Source of the DNA: an uncultured Planctomycetaceae bacterium
GTDB taxonomy: Bacteria > Planctomycetota > Planctomycetia > Planctomycetales > Planctomycetaceae
NCBI GenBank assembly: GCA_913031625.1
Contig: CAJWGB010000003.1
Location: 18,267-82,266 of the forward strand
Length of the DNA: 64,000 nucleotides
Reading direction: 5' to 3'
The notes below the pieces were generated by a model, which was not told where the DNA came from, ran no database searches, and saw only the letters and a program-made list of their open reading frames with translations. Of this stretch, positions 17,362 through 29,021 are shown piece after piece. A program made the translations under genes and the position numbers. Numbering within the stretch: position 1 is the stretch's first letter; each line of letters opens with the position of its first letter.

Positions 17362-20316
17362 CTATTGCTGCTTCAGAAACTCAAGCAGGTCTGTCATCTG
17401 AGAAACACTGACTTCCTTCTCAATTCCGACGGGCATCAGTGACTTACCGGTTCCCTGCATCTCTTCAATTTCTGCACGCGGAACGGTCGTCTCTTTGCCT
17501 TCCGGCTGCCGCAATACGATCTGCTCCGGAGTTTCGCTGACCAGCAATCCATTGAGCGTCCGGCCTGATGTCGTCAAGACGACGTATTCGCTAAACTGGG
17601 CATCCACGCGCCGATTGGGATCGAGAATGTCATACAGCAGTGCATCTCTGGAACGTGCGCGAGTGTCACTAATGTCGGGACCTACTACATGGCCGACTCC
17701 CTTGATCCGATGACACTTGCTGCAGTTCTTCTGGAAAACCTGAGCGCCTCGCTCTGCGGATCCCTGAGTTGTGATCGCAGGCCGATACTCTTTTGCAATG
17801 GCAGTGCGGTCGGCAGACACAACTCCACCGAAAATCCGAATGGCTGTTTCCTTAATGGATGCATCCCTGTTCTGCAGCAGTCGCAGACGAATGTCCAATG
17901 GCACAGCTCCGGATGGAATTTCCTCGGCCTCAATCCTGCTCAGCAGAGCCTTTGTTGTGGAAGCACGTGTCACCCACAGACTAATGGCGTCTGACCGAAC
18001 GCCGGCGGCAAGGCCCTTCCACTGATCAAGAATTGCAGTGGCGGCAGGTTCGCCTCCTCGGGTCCGCACGATCTGCATGAGGGCAGCCTGAAGTTCTGCT
18101 GGCTCCTGTGGGACAAACAATTGAGGGGCGTATTCAGAAATCTGTGTCGAACTGGCAGCGGCCAGCAGCTGAACTCCAGCGAGCCTGTCCTGAAGCGAGC
18201 GACTTCGGTCGGTGCGAGCAGCAGAGAGGTCGGTGACGAATATCGAGAGTTCGGCCAGCCAGTCATTTTCTGTCGCATAGTGTGCAAGGAATGCAGGAAT
18301 TGACTTTGCCGGGGCGTTGGCATTCCCGGCAATGCCGTGCCCCAGACCGGTCAGCACTGCAACACGGAGTGGAGTGTCCGCCAGGGCATGAGCTGTCGCG
18401 GCAACGGATAGCAGTTCCTTTTCTGTTCCGGATGCTGCGGCGCGTCGAGCAAGCTCGCTGAGTAGTTTTGCCGCAGCTGGGGAAGAATCCAGCTCGGCAT
18501 GAGACATCTCCGCCAGCAACCCGGCGGGGTCTCTTGACAGCAGAAACAGATCATTGAACCAGTCGACTCCCGTGCTGCGTTTCACAAACAGCTGCTGAAG
18601 TTGTCCCTGCTGCGCTTCGTTCAACTCCCGATCGGAAGTCATCCAGTGCAGTGCTGCTGTGTACCTCAGCTCAAGATCAGCCGAATTGAGCCCGGCTTCA
18701 ATTGCCTGAAACCACGGCTTTCCATTTCCGAATTCAATGTGTGTCCTTAGCAGGAAGGCCCCCGGAGGCAGTGCTCTTGAATCAGCGTCCGTCCATTCTC
18801 CACGTGCCACAAGACATCGGACTGCGAGATCAGTCGCCTGTTTTAAAGCTGGCCTGCGTTCGAGGATACTGCGCAGCGCACGCTCTGCGTCGGGATCCCT
18901 GGAGTGACTCAGCAGCCGGTGGGCAGTCTGGCGGACATGGCCGTTGGGATGGGAGAGTGCATGAGTCAGGCTGAAGACCCGTCCGTCCCACTTCCATGGT
19001 TTCCGGACAATCTTCTGGGTAATCGGGACGATTCGCCAGATGCGTCCTCTTTCCTCGCCCGCGCGCCAATCAATACGGGCCGCAATTTCAGGAGGCAGGA
19101 ATTTCGGATGTTCCACCCACAGTCGATACATATCTGCGAGGTAGAGTGCTCCGTCCGGCCCCGTTCGCAGACTGGACGGACGGAACCAGGTATCACTCGA
19201 CGCAAGAAAATCTGCCTTTGGCCGTGCGCGAACGGCCGTGAGTGCCGGGCTGTTGGGCTGAGGTTTCAGGATGGATCTCGTCACGAGATGTCCAACCGGC
19301 TCGCAGGCGAAGACGCTTTTTTGAAACGCAGAGTTCCACAACTGGCCGCGATACGCAGTGACACCGCAGGCAGACGTGTGTGTGCCCGCATGTGAAAGCC
19401 AGTTGCTTTTCATGGCGACCAGCGGGAAGACTTCGGTGGCTGCTCCTGCCGGCCCGACATTTGTGTGGCGGCGGCTGACCGAGCCCAGGCGCGATGCCAG
19501 ATGATGAGGAATCATCTCCGTCATGAATGGGTTTCGATTCGTACAGAAGAACCGCCGTCCTTCGTTGTCGAAGCACTGACCGAACTGCCCGAGCCCAGTC
19601 ACAGGCTCAAATGCCATGGTGACCGGGTGAAATCGCATGTCCTGCCGTGGCATTGCCACAGGTTCTTTGGTTTCGAATCCGGGTCGCCGACAGACAATCT
19701 TTCCGGGAGCGTAGGTCAGGTAGACCCAGCCATCGTTTCCCCAGCGTGGGCAGCCGATCTGCATTTGCGGGTGCGCCGGAGTGAACCCCTCAAACCAGAC
19801 TTCCCGAATGTCCGCCTGATTATCACCGTCAGTGTCTTTCAGAAACAGGATTTGAGTCTGAGCAGCAGCGAGGATGCCTCCCATCAGTGGCATGAAGCTG
19901 TGGCAGAAATTGAGGTCTTTGGCGAAGACGGTGCGGCGATCCATCACTCCGTCGCCGTTCTCATCTTCCAGCAGGACGATCTGCGAGAGCGGAGCGGCGT
20001 CTTTTTTGGGCGTACCGTCTTTGTCCACCGGTCCGATCGGGTAGTCCGTGTATTCCGCAGCGAACAGGCGGCCCTGGTCATCGAAGTCGATCCAGACGGG
20101 GTCTTTCACCAGCGGTTCACTGGCGACCAGCTGGATGCGGCTGGTCGGCTCAATCTTAAAGCGGGCCAGTGATTCTGCAGGCGAAAGAGGAGGAGCTGTC
20201 TTTTGGTCGATCCAGTGCCGGCCGCCGCGTTCCTGATTGATTGAGTCGACCAGATTCTCTGGCGGCGGCTGACTGATGGGCAAGGCTGACAGCAGGAGAA
20301 GCACAAGGAGTTTCAT
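17362..20316 (-). CDS. PVC-type membrane-bound dehydrogenase-like protein with HEAT repeats and C-terminal cytochrome c domain
   Basis: The ATG at 20316 gives a signal peptide (MKLLVLLLLSALPIS); frames upstream of it lack coding character. The mature part of the 984-residue protein starts with a propeller-like domain (ESLARFKIEPTSRIQLVASE, WIDFDDQGRLFAAEYTDYP), including two EF-hand-like acidic loops (DENGDGVMD, DTDGDNQAD). A helical HEAT-like region from about residue 470 to 830 follows. The end is a cytochrome c domain with CSKCH at 865-869 and a distal beta-rich tail (SGRTLNGLLVSETPEQIVL). This domain order is characteristic of planctomycetes and Verrucomicrobia. The electron donor or substrate is unknown. 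It is transcribed divergently from the ATP synthase operon. Confidence 0.88.
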   Translation of the reverse strand: MKLLVLLLLSALPISQPPPENLVDSINQERGGRHWIDQKTAPPLSPAESLARFKIEPTSRIQLVASEPLVKDPVWIDFDDQGRLFAAEYTDYPIGPVDKDGTPKKDAAPLSQIVLLEDENGDGVMDRRTVFAKDLNFCHSFMPLMGGILAAAQTQILFLKDTDGDNQADIREVWFEGFTPAHPQMQIGCPRWGNDGWVYLTYAPGKIVCRRPGFETKEPVAMPRQDMRFHPVTMAFEPVTGLGQFGQCFDNEGRRFFCTNRNPFMTEMIPHHLASRLGSVSRRHTNVGPAGAATEVFPLVAMKSNWLSHAGTHTSACGVTAYRGQLWNSAFQKSVFACEPVGHLVTRSILKPQPNSPALTAVRARPKADFLASSDTWFRPSSLRTGPDGALYLADMYRLWVEHPKFLPPEIAARIDWRAGEERGRIWRIVPITQKIVRKPWKWDGRVFSLTHALSHPNGHVRQTAHRLLSHSRDPDAERALRSILERRPALKQATDLAVRCLVARGEWTDADSRALPPGAFLLRTHIEFGNGKPWFQAIEAGLNSADLELRYTAALHWMTSDRELNEAQQGQLQQLFVKRSTGVDWFNDLFLLSRDPAGLLAEMSHAELDSSPAAAKLLSELARRAAASGTEKELLSVAATAHALADTPLRVAVLTGLGHGIAGNANAPAKSIPAFLAHYATENDWLAELSIFVTDLSAARTDRSRSLQDRLAGVQLLAAASSTQISEYAPQLFVPQEPAELQAALMQIVRTRGGEPAATAILDQWKGLAAGVRSDAISLWVTRASTTKALLSRIEAEEIPSGAVPLDIRLRLLQNRDASIKETAIRIFGGVVSADRTAIAKEYRPAITTQGSAERGAQVFQKNCSKCHRIKGVGHVVGPDISDTRARSRDALLYDILDPNRRVDAQFSEYVVLTTSGRTLNGLLVSETPEQIVLRQPEGKETTVPRAEIEEMQGTGKSLMPVGIEKEVSVSQMTDLLEFLKQQ

Positions 20317-20638
20317 CGAACCGTCCTGAGCGTAAGTGTAAGCATCAGAATGCGCTCTGTTGTCTGAGACGCCAGTGGTCAACCGGGGAATCGGTGGGCT
20401 GTAGCACAGAGTTCTCAGAGGGCAAAAAGAGGTAATTGGAGTATCAGTTTGGCAATTGCCGGAGCGTCCTTCCACCAACCCTGGCGATTGACCGGCCGTC
20501 ATGCCTGCCAGGCCTGGGATGCCTACCTCCCGATTGTGGGAAACACTGGGAGGCCCGGAGCCCCTCTTTGACTGCTCCCAGGGGGCCTGTAGACTCCCGA
20601 ACACTGAGCAGGCGACCTTCTTTTTTCGCGGCGGTGAC
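20317..20638. promoter_or_regulatory. Divergent control region between PVC cytochrome gene and atp operon
   Basis: This 322-bp stretch has no gene. It contains the perfect palindrome ggcaattgcc at 20451-20460 and an imperfect inverted repeat around cctccc...gggagg (20526-20552). A promoter-like pair, ttgact at 20568-20573 and tagact at 20590-20595 with 16 bp between them, would start transcription about 37 bp before atpZ. Its role as the atp promoter is inferred. Confidence 0.4.
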
Positions 20639-20938
20639 ATGGTCAGCGACCGAACAGAGCGGCGGCGAAACGCGATGCGTTCAATTGCTCAGGCCTATCG
20701 GGATGCTCAGGAACTGATGACAGCCTGCATTTTGCTCGGAGTTTTCATCTGGGGCGGGTTCTGGCTGGATCAGCGGTATGGGTTGAAGCCTCTTCTTACT
20801 TTGAGTGGTGTTTTTCTGGGTCTTCTCACTGCCGGTATCTTTCTCTGGCAGTTCATGAAGCGAATGGAGCGCCGTCGAAAACTGGCAGAGGACAGGCGAT
20901 CGGATGACCGAAAGCAGCGATCCGAAAGGTGTGATTAG
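20639..20938 (+). CDS. atpZ: AtpZ/AtpI-type F-ATPase accessory membrane protein
   Basis: The ATG at 20639 gives a 99-residue protein with a basic N-terminus, two transmembrane helices (ELMTACILLGVFIWGGFWLD and LLTLSGVFLGLLTAGIFLWQF) and a very basic tail. This is the layout of the small AtpZ family encoded at the head of many atp operons. AtpZ works with AtpI and has been implicated in Mg/Ca handling or c-ring assembly. It is the first gene of the operon here, and its 3' end overlaps atpI by 35 bp. The family assignment rests on size, topology and position. Confidence 0.75.
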   Translation: MVSDRTERRRNAMRSIAQAYRDAQELMTACILLGVFIWGGFWLDQRYGLKPLLTLSGVFLGLLTAGIFLWQFMKRMERRRKLAEDRRSDDRKQRSERCD

Positions 20939-21359
20939 TTCTCTCATTCGGCTCACACTGGTGTTTGGTGTTGCCTGGAGCGTCTGCTTCTGGCCGGCCC
21001 GAACCCTGAGACCGGAAGAGGGTGTCTGGTGGATGACAGTGGCATGTCTCATCAGTCTGATACCAGGCTGGGGGATTGTGCTGATTGAGTTTCTGCCCTG
21101 GTTTCGGGGGAGCCTCAATAAGCTGATCGTTGGTCAGATGAGTGCGAGATTTCTGTCGGTTCTTGTGGCCTGTGCAGTAATCAAGATTATGAGACCTCAG
21201 CTGGGGTTGGTGGACTTTTACCTCTGGCTGCTGATTTACTACCTTGTGGCGATGGTTGTTGAAGTGATGTTTCTGCGGCGGAAGCTGCAGGCCATCCAAA
21301 CGCAGGAATCGAATCCCGACGTTAATCAAACTTCTCATCAGGACCCGGCACTTCCATGA
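20904..21359 (+). CDS. atpI: AtpI-like ATP synthase assembly membrane protein
   Basis: The 151-residue product has four predicted membrane helices: LIRLTLVFGVAWSVCFW, WWMTVACLISLIPGWGIVLI, FLSVLVACAVIKIM and FYLWLLIYYLVAMVVEVMF. It sits between atpZ and atpB. AtpI helps assemble the c-ring in other bacteria. Sequence conservation in this family is weak, so position and topology are the main evidence. It overlaps the end of atpZ by 35 bp, and its TGA overlaps the atpB ATG (ATGA at 21356-21359). Confidence 0.72.
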   Translation: MTESSDPKGVISSLIRLTLVFGVAWSVCFWPARTLRPEEGVWWMTVACLISLIPGWGIVLIEFLPWFRGSLNKLIVGQMSARFLSVLVACAVIKIMRPQLGLVDFYLWLLIYYLVAMVVEVMFLRRKLQAIQTQESNPDVNQTSHQDPALP

Positions 21360-22252
21360 GTGCATCTGACCCATTTCATCATGTCCGCGACGCCAACTAT
21401 TTCGAGTTGCCGCGTGGTCTGCATATCGACCTTCCTGAGATTGCCGGATTTCAGGTGACGAAGTTCATGGTCCTGCAGGTGATTGCTGCAGTAATCGTGT
21501 TTGTCATCTTTAAAGGCCTTGCGAAACGCGCCCGGACAGGGCAGCCGGTCGCCGGCCGATTCTGGAATTTTTGGGAGGCAATTGCGTTATTCCTCCGGGA
21601 TGAACTCATACGCCCCACAATCGGCGACGGGCATCACGATCACGGACATGACGATGATCATGGCCATGGTGACCACGGACACGATGCTCACGGCCACAGT
21701 GATGATGGTCCCCACTTTGCGGATCAATATGCCCCCTTCATTCTCAGCTGTTTCTTTTTCATCCTGATCTGCAACCTCCTGGGAGCAATTCCCTGGATGG
21801 GTTCCGCAACAGGAAATATCAACGTCACGGGTGTCCTGGCTCTGTGTGCCTTTGGTGCCACAACCATCTATGGCGTGCAGGCCATGGGAGTCGGTGGCTT
21901 CTTTGGCAACCTGATTCCGGATACCGGGATGTCGGGTGCAGCCGGACTCGCGATGTCGATCGGCATGTTCCTGATCGAGCTACTCGGCTTTCTGATTAAA
22001 CACACAATTCTCGCTTTGCGTCTGTTTGGCAACATCATGGGTGGCCATACCGCGCTGGCGATTATTCTTGGATTCATCGCTGTTTCGTATCAGCACGGTG
22101 TCAGCACCGGGTTGTGGGCCACTATCACTTTTGGAAGTGTGGCGGGTCAGGTCGGCGTTGGCATTCTGGAGTTGCTGGTTGCAGTTCTCCAGGCATATGT
22201 GTTCTCGTTCCTCGCGACGATCTTTATCGCGGGTTCGATTCACAAACACTAA
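21356..22252 (+). CDS. atpB: F1Fo ATP synthase subunit a
   Basis: Subunit a forms the proton half-channels against the c-ring. The 298-residue protein has the expected membrane helices. The essential arginine is Arg222 within LALRLFGNIMGGH, and the preceding ILSCFFFILICNLLGAIPW is the conserved helix. It is unusual in a His/Asp/Gly-rich segment at about residues 91-120, in the loop before the first conserved core helix, with more than ten His. The insert could bind divalent metal, but this is inference. The gene is coupled to atpI by a 4-bp overlap. Confidence 0.95.
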   Translation: MSASDPFHHVRDANYFELPRGLHIDLPEIAGFQVTKFMVLQVIAAVIVFVIFKGLAKRARTGQPVAGRFWNFWEAIALFLRDELIRPTIGDGHHDHGHDDDHGHGDHGHDAHGHSDDGPHFADQYAPFILSCFFFILICNLLGAIPWMGSATGNINVTGVLALCAFGATTIYGVQAMGVGGFFGNLIPDTGMSGAAGLAMSIGMFLIELLGFLIKHTILALRLFGNIMGGHTALAIILGFIAVSYQHGVSTGLWATITFGSVAGQVGVGILELLVAVLQAYVFSFLATIFIAGSIHKH

Positions 22253-22333
22253 ACCAAAACTTTCTGCCTGCTGACTGGAAGTGGGCGGTTCGAATCACAC
22301 GTCTCTCTTAGACATTGAAGAGGAGTTACTCTC

Positions 22334-22651
22334 GTGAGTCAGTTTCTGAAGAAATTTGGTCTGTTCTGTGCAGTGCTGTTCGCTCTTACCTCGCCGGCTA
22401 TGGCTCAGGGCGAAGATGGCGAAGATGGCGCAGGTGAAGCGAAGAGCGATGCCGTTGTTCTCACCACCATTGGTGCTGGTCTCGTTGTGATCGGTGCTGG
22501 TTTCGGAATCAGTAAGCTGTCTGCTGCTGCATTCGAAAGCATGGCTCGTCAGCCTGAAGTTGCCGGCGACATTCGTGGTGCCATGATCATCGTTGCCGCG
22601 ATGGTGGAAGGTGCTGCCGTGATTGGTCTCGTTGTCTGTATGATGCAGTAA
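22334..22651 (+). CDS. atpE: F1Fo ATP synthase subunit c with leader-like N-terminus
   Basis: This is the c-ring subunit. The start is a GTG 8 bp after a strong ribosome binding site (aggag at 22321-22325), fitting the need for many copies. The 105-residue length exceeds the usual 70-90 because of a 37-residue front: a signal-peptide-like stretch (FGLFCAVLFALTSPAMAQ) and an acidic GEDGEDGAGEAK segment. The hairpin follows: VLTTIGAGLVVIGAGFGIS, the polar RQP loop at 72-74, and the second helix with the ion-carrying Glu92 (VAAMVEGAAVIGLV). Residues beside Glu92 do not form the known sodium-binding set, so protons are likely. Confidence 0.93.
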   Translation: MSQFLKKFGLFCAVLFALTSPAMAQGEDGEDGAGEAKSDAVVLTTIGAGLVVIGAGFGISKLSAAAFESMARQPEVAGDIRGAMIIVAAMVEGAAVIGLVVCMMQ

Positions 22652-22707
22652 CGACTGTTTCACAGACTCGCGTCACACTTTACTGACTGTTTAGTTCCGG
22701 AGCCGTC

Positions 22708-23307
22708 ATGTCCAAGCTTCGAGCCTTCACACTGCTGTTGGTTGCCCTGTTCGCCGTTACTTTTGCTGCTCCTCAGGCAGCCGCAAAGGACGCCGAAGGT
22801 GATTCTCATGGAGGACACGCCGAAGGTGTCCCGATGGACTTTCAGGAAGACCTCGCTCTGTGGTCTCTGATTGTCTTCGTTCTGTTTCTGGTCGTGATGA
22901 AGAAGATGGCCTGGGCGCCACTTCTGTCCGGTCTGGACAAGCGTGAATCTGGTGTCCGGGCGGCGATTGCAGAGGCAGAAGAGAACCAGCGAAAGTCTCA
23001 GGTCCTGCTGGCTGAGTACGAAGAGAAGCTTCGTCAGGCTGAGCAGACTGTGGCTGAGATGGTTGCCGAAGCAAAGCGTGATGCGGAACGAACCAGTCAG
23101 GATATCGTGGCCAAGGCCCAGGCCGACGTCGAAAGCATGCGAGAGCGTGCCAAAGACGATATCGCTCAGGCCAAAGATGCTGCTCTGGCTGAAGTGTTCA
23201 GTACCGTGAATGGTCAGGTTGCCGCGGCAACCGAACGCGTTCTTGGGCGGGCACTGTCGGACGCTGATCAGGATCGTTTGATCAGCGAAGCCCTCGCAGA
23301 AATCTGA
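22708..23307 (+). CDS. atpF: F1Fo ATP synthase subunit b with leader-like N-terminus
   Basis: The 199-residue peripheral-stalk subunit has one membrane helix (LALWSLIVFVLFLVVMKKMAW) starting near residue 50. A long charged helix with the typical Ala/Glu/Arg pattern follows, and the C-terminus is LGRALSDADQDRLISEALAEI. Before the membrane helix is a second hydrophobic, signal-peptide-like stretch (AFTLLLVALFAVTFAAPQAAA) followed by a short His/Gly/Asp-rich linker. As in the c subunit, this suggests a cleaved or retained leader. Spacing and order fit the operon. Confidence 0.92.
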   Translation: MSKLRAFTLLLVALFAVTFAAPQAAAKDAEGDSHGGHAEGVPMDFQEDLALWSLIVFVLFLVVMKKMAWAPLLSGLDKRESGVRAAIAEAEENQRKSQVLLAEYEEKLRQAEQTVAEMVAEAKRDAERTSQDIVAKAQADVESMRERAKDDIAQAKDAALAEVFSTVNGQVAAATERVLGRALSDADQDRLISEALAEI

Positions 23308-23353
23308 TCCTGGTTTGCATCACGCATTGGTTGCATCAACGTTGAGGTAGGAA

Positions 23354-25454
<2,101 letters not shown>

Positions 25455-25487
25455 CCGTAGATCGACTGACCGGAAGACCCGACAACA

Positions 25488-26363
25488 ATGGCCAACGCAA
25501 GACTCCTTGTTAAACGACTGAAATCAGTTCGCAACATCCGCAAGATTACGCGGACGATGGAACTGATTGCCACTAGCCGTTTCAAGCGCGCGATGGACCG
25601 GGCGACAGAAGCGGCCGAGTACACTCGCAAGATCTCTGAGATTGTGGGAGACCTCGGCAAAGCGGATCTGAAATTTTCTCATCCGCTGCTTCAGGATCGG
25701 CCGGAGCCAAAGAAGTCTGTGCTCCTCGTTCTGACCTCTAACCGAGGACTTTGCGGCGGGTACAACGGTGCCGTTCTTCGTAACACGCTGAAGCACATCG
25801 AAACGCTGAAAGCAGACGGAATTGATTACAGCCTGGAAGTCTCCGGCAAACGCGGAATCAAGTTCCTGAACTTCCAGAAGGTCGACATCGACGAGAGCTA
25901 CACGCACTTTGAAGACAGCCCGACGTTTGCCGAAGTGGATGAACTTGGCAGCCGCTACGTGGACGATTTCATTGCGGGACGAATCGATCGGCTGGATGTT
26001 TCTTATACTTCATTTCAGTCAATTTCCCGTCAGCAGGCAGTCGTGGAAAGCATCCTTCCTTTGTCCAGCCTCGGCGGAGACGAAGGAGAATCGGGCGGTT
26101 CCGGCGTCGATTACGAATTCCAGCCTTCTCCTCAGGAGATTCTGGAAGAGATCGTTCCGGCCGCATTCCGTGCCAAACTCTTCAAGTGCTTCCTTGATGC
26201 AGCCGTCAGTGAGCAGATCGCTCGAATGGTGGCCATGAAGGGTGCGACAGAGAATGCCGACGAAATGGCGGGCGATCTCAAGCAGCAATACAACCGTGCT
26301 CGCCAGGCGGGCATCACCTCTGAACTGGCCGAGATCATCGGCGGTGCAGCGGCCCTTGAATAA
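25488..26363 (+). CDS. atpG: F1Fo ATP synthase subunit gamma
   Basis: Gamma is the central rotor shaft. The 291-residue protein has the conserved N-terminal helix RLKSVRNIRKITRTMELIATSRFKRA. It also has the mid segment LLVLTSNRGLCGGYNGAVLR and the C-terminal helix AMKGATENADEMAGDLKQQYNRARQAGITSELAEI (residues shown in part). Length is normal, and a Gly/Ser-rich loop occurs near residue 200. It lies 33 bp after atpA. Confidence 0.95.
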   Translation: MANARLLVKRLKSVRNIRKITRTMELIATSRFKRAMDRATEAAEYTRKISEIVGDLGKADLKFSHPLLQDRPEPKKSVLLVLTSNRGLCGGYNGAVLRNTLKHIETLKADGIDYSLEVSGKRGIKFLNFQKVDIDESYTHFEDSPTFAEVDELGSRYVDDFIAGRIDRLDVSYTSFQSISRQQAVVESILPLSSLGGDEGESGGSGVDYEFQPSPQEILEEIVPAAFRAKLFKCFLDAAVSEQIARMVAMKGATENADEMAGDLKQQYNRARQAGITSELAEIIGGAAALE

Positions 26364-26395
26364 AACTGAACCAGACAGAATACAGAACTTAATAA

Positions 26396-27868
<1,473 letters not shown>

Positions 27869-27892
27869 TCTTTGATTTGACGGGACACTGAC

Positions 27893-28288
27893 GTGGCTGA
27901 CCTGCGACTCGTTCTGGTAACACCTGAAAAGACACTGTTCGACCGAGAGGTCGATTCAGTCAGCGTGCCGATGTTCGACGGAAGTGCGGGCATCTATCCT
28001 CATCGCGCTCCCCTTGTGGGACGTCTGGGTGTTGGTGAGCTGACGCTGCGTTCCGGTGGTGGAACAGAATCCTACTTCATCGAAGGTGGATTTGTTCAGG
28101 TCAAAGGACCTCAGGTATCTGTTCTCACAAGTGCAGCTGTTCCCGCAGGCGAACTGACCGTTGAAGAGGGAACCGCCGCTCTTGAAGAGGCGAAAGCAGA
28201 GAAAGGCAGCACGGACGCAGCCATTGAATCACGTGAGCAGAAACTGGATCGAGCTCGAAAAATGATTACGATTGCACGCCGCAACTAA
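27893..28288 (+). CDS. atpC: F1Fo ATP synthase subunit epsilon
   Basis: The 131-residue subunit regulates rotation and ATP hydrolysis. It starts with GTG at 27893. The N-terminal beta-sandwich is clear (LRLVLVTPEKTLFDREVDSVSVP, GSAGIYPHRAPLVGRLGVGEL). The C-terminal helical hairpin (TVEEGTAALEEAKAEKGSTD onward) is also present. It ends the core F-ATPase gene set. Confidence 0.94.
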   Translation: MADLRLVLVTPEKTLFDREVDSVSVPMFDGSAGIYPHRAPLVGRLGVGELTLRSGGGTESYFIEGGFVQVKGPQVSVLTSAAVPAGELTVEEGTAALEEAKAEKGSTDAAIESREQKLDRARKMITIARRN

Positions 28289-28339
28289 CGTTGGCGCTCA
28301 ATTCAATCCCGCTGCAAGTCAGACTCAGCAGGCAGACTC

Positions 28340-28573
28340 ATGGCAAAGTTCGATCCTCGCGTAGACGCCCTTGTGATGGAAACCCGTACACAATGGGATG
28401 ATTCCGTCGGTGACCTGAGTGAAGAAGATCGCCAGTGGGTTATCCGTGAGATCCATGCGTCTCCGGAGCAGGCCAGTCAGCTTCAATATGAGCGATCTCA
28501 TACGGGCTTCACACGGATCATCACAGTCACGCTGGAAGACATTCAGCGGCTGTATCTGTCTAAAGAGGCGTAG
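28340..28573 (+). CDS. Small hypothetical protein at the end of the atp operon
   Basis: The 77-residue acidic soluble protein (starting MAKFDPRVDALVMETRTQWD) lies 51 bp after atpC in the same direction and is probably co-transcribed. It has no signal peptide and no membrane helix. A helical middle part is followed by a beta-like stretch (GFTRIITVTLEDIQRLYL). I recognise no family. Its position hints at an accessory role in the ATP synthase, but nothing in the sequence proves this. Confidence 0.6.
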   Translation: MAKFDPRVDALVMETRTQWDDSVGDLSEEDRQWVIREIHASPEQASQLQYERSHTGFTRIITVTLEDIQRLYLSKEA

Positions 28574-29021
28574 AACCGCCTGCCGCACTGTAGCCGGGCT
28601 CTGCGGGCCTCGGAAACCCGCTCTATCTCATGCTGTGCTGCGCGTGCGAGCAATTGACGCATCTCAGAGATCGTGGTGTTTAACAGCGCGAACCACGGCC
28701 GAGGGCCCGCAAGCGAGCGGGTGAAATGCAGAAACTGAATGCTCGTTGCCACCCGCGGCCTCGCGGCCATCGTCAGACGGCGGGCCACATTCGTTTCACC
28801 GCAGACCCGCAGCGTCCCGTGTACAGCGTTCCGAATTTCGCGAAGCAGATAACTCACGTCGCAATGCAAATCCTGCAGAACTGGCAGATCGCATTCGGAC
28901 ACTTGAAACACCATGGGTTATTTCTCAGGATGGATCTCAGGTAACTCTGCCTGTCATGATTGACGCCGCGCCTGCTCTCACCGGCCCCTGATCGAACTGG
29001 GGCTCCTTGAATGCCCCAGCC
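28574..29021. other. Intergenic region rich in inverted repeats
   Basis: About 450 bp separate the atp operon from the PQQ-like gene. Several GC-rich inverted repeats are visible, for example gcggg...cccgc near 28600 and cccgc-aagcga-gcggg at 28706-28721. A frame open up to 28991 ends with coding-looking residues (NPAELADRIRTLETPWVISQ) but has no good start. It may be the tail of a lost gene. A 123-codon minus-strand frame at 28543-28914 looks spurious. Confidence 0.4.

Noticed and set aside
22280..22312. tRNA-like T-loop word ggttcgaatcacac between atpB and atpE
   Set aside because: No acceptor or anticodon stem can be formed around it; the match is chance.
28543..28914. Minus-strand 123-codon open frame after the atp operon
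   Set aside because: No domain, no start signal, and it overlaps the end of the atp-operon small gene.
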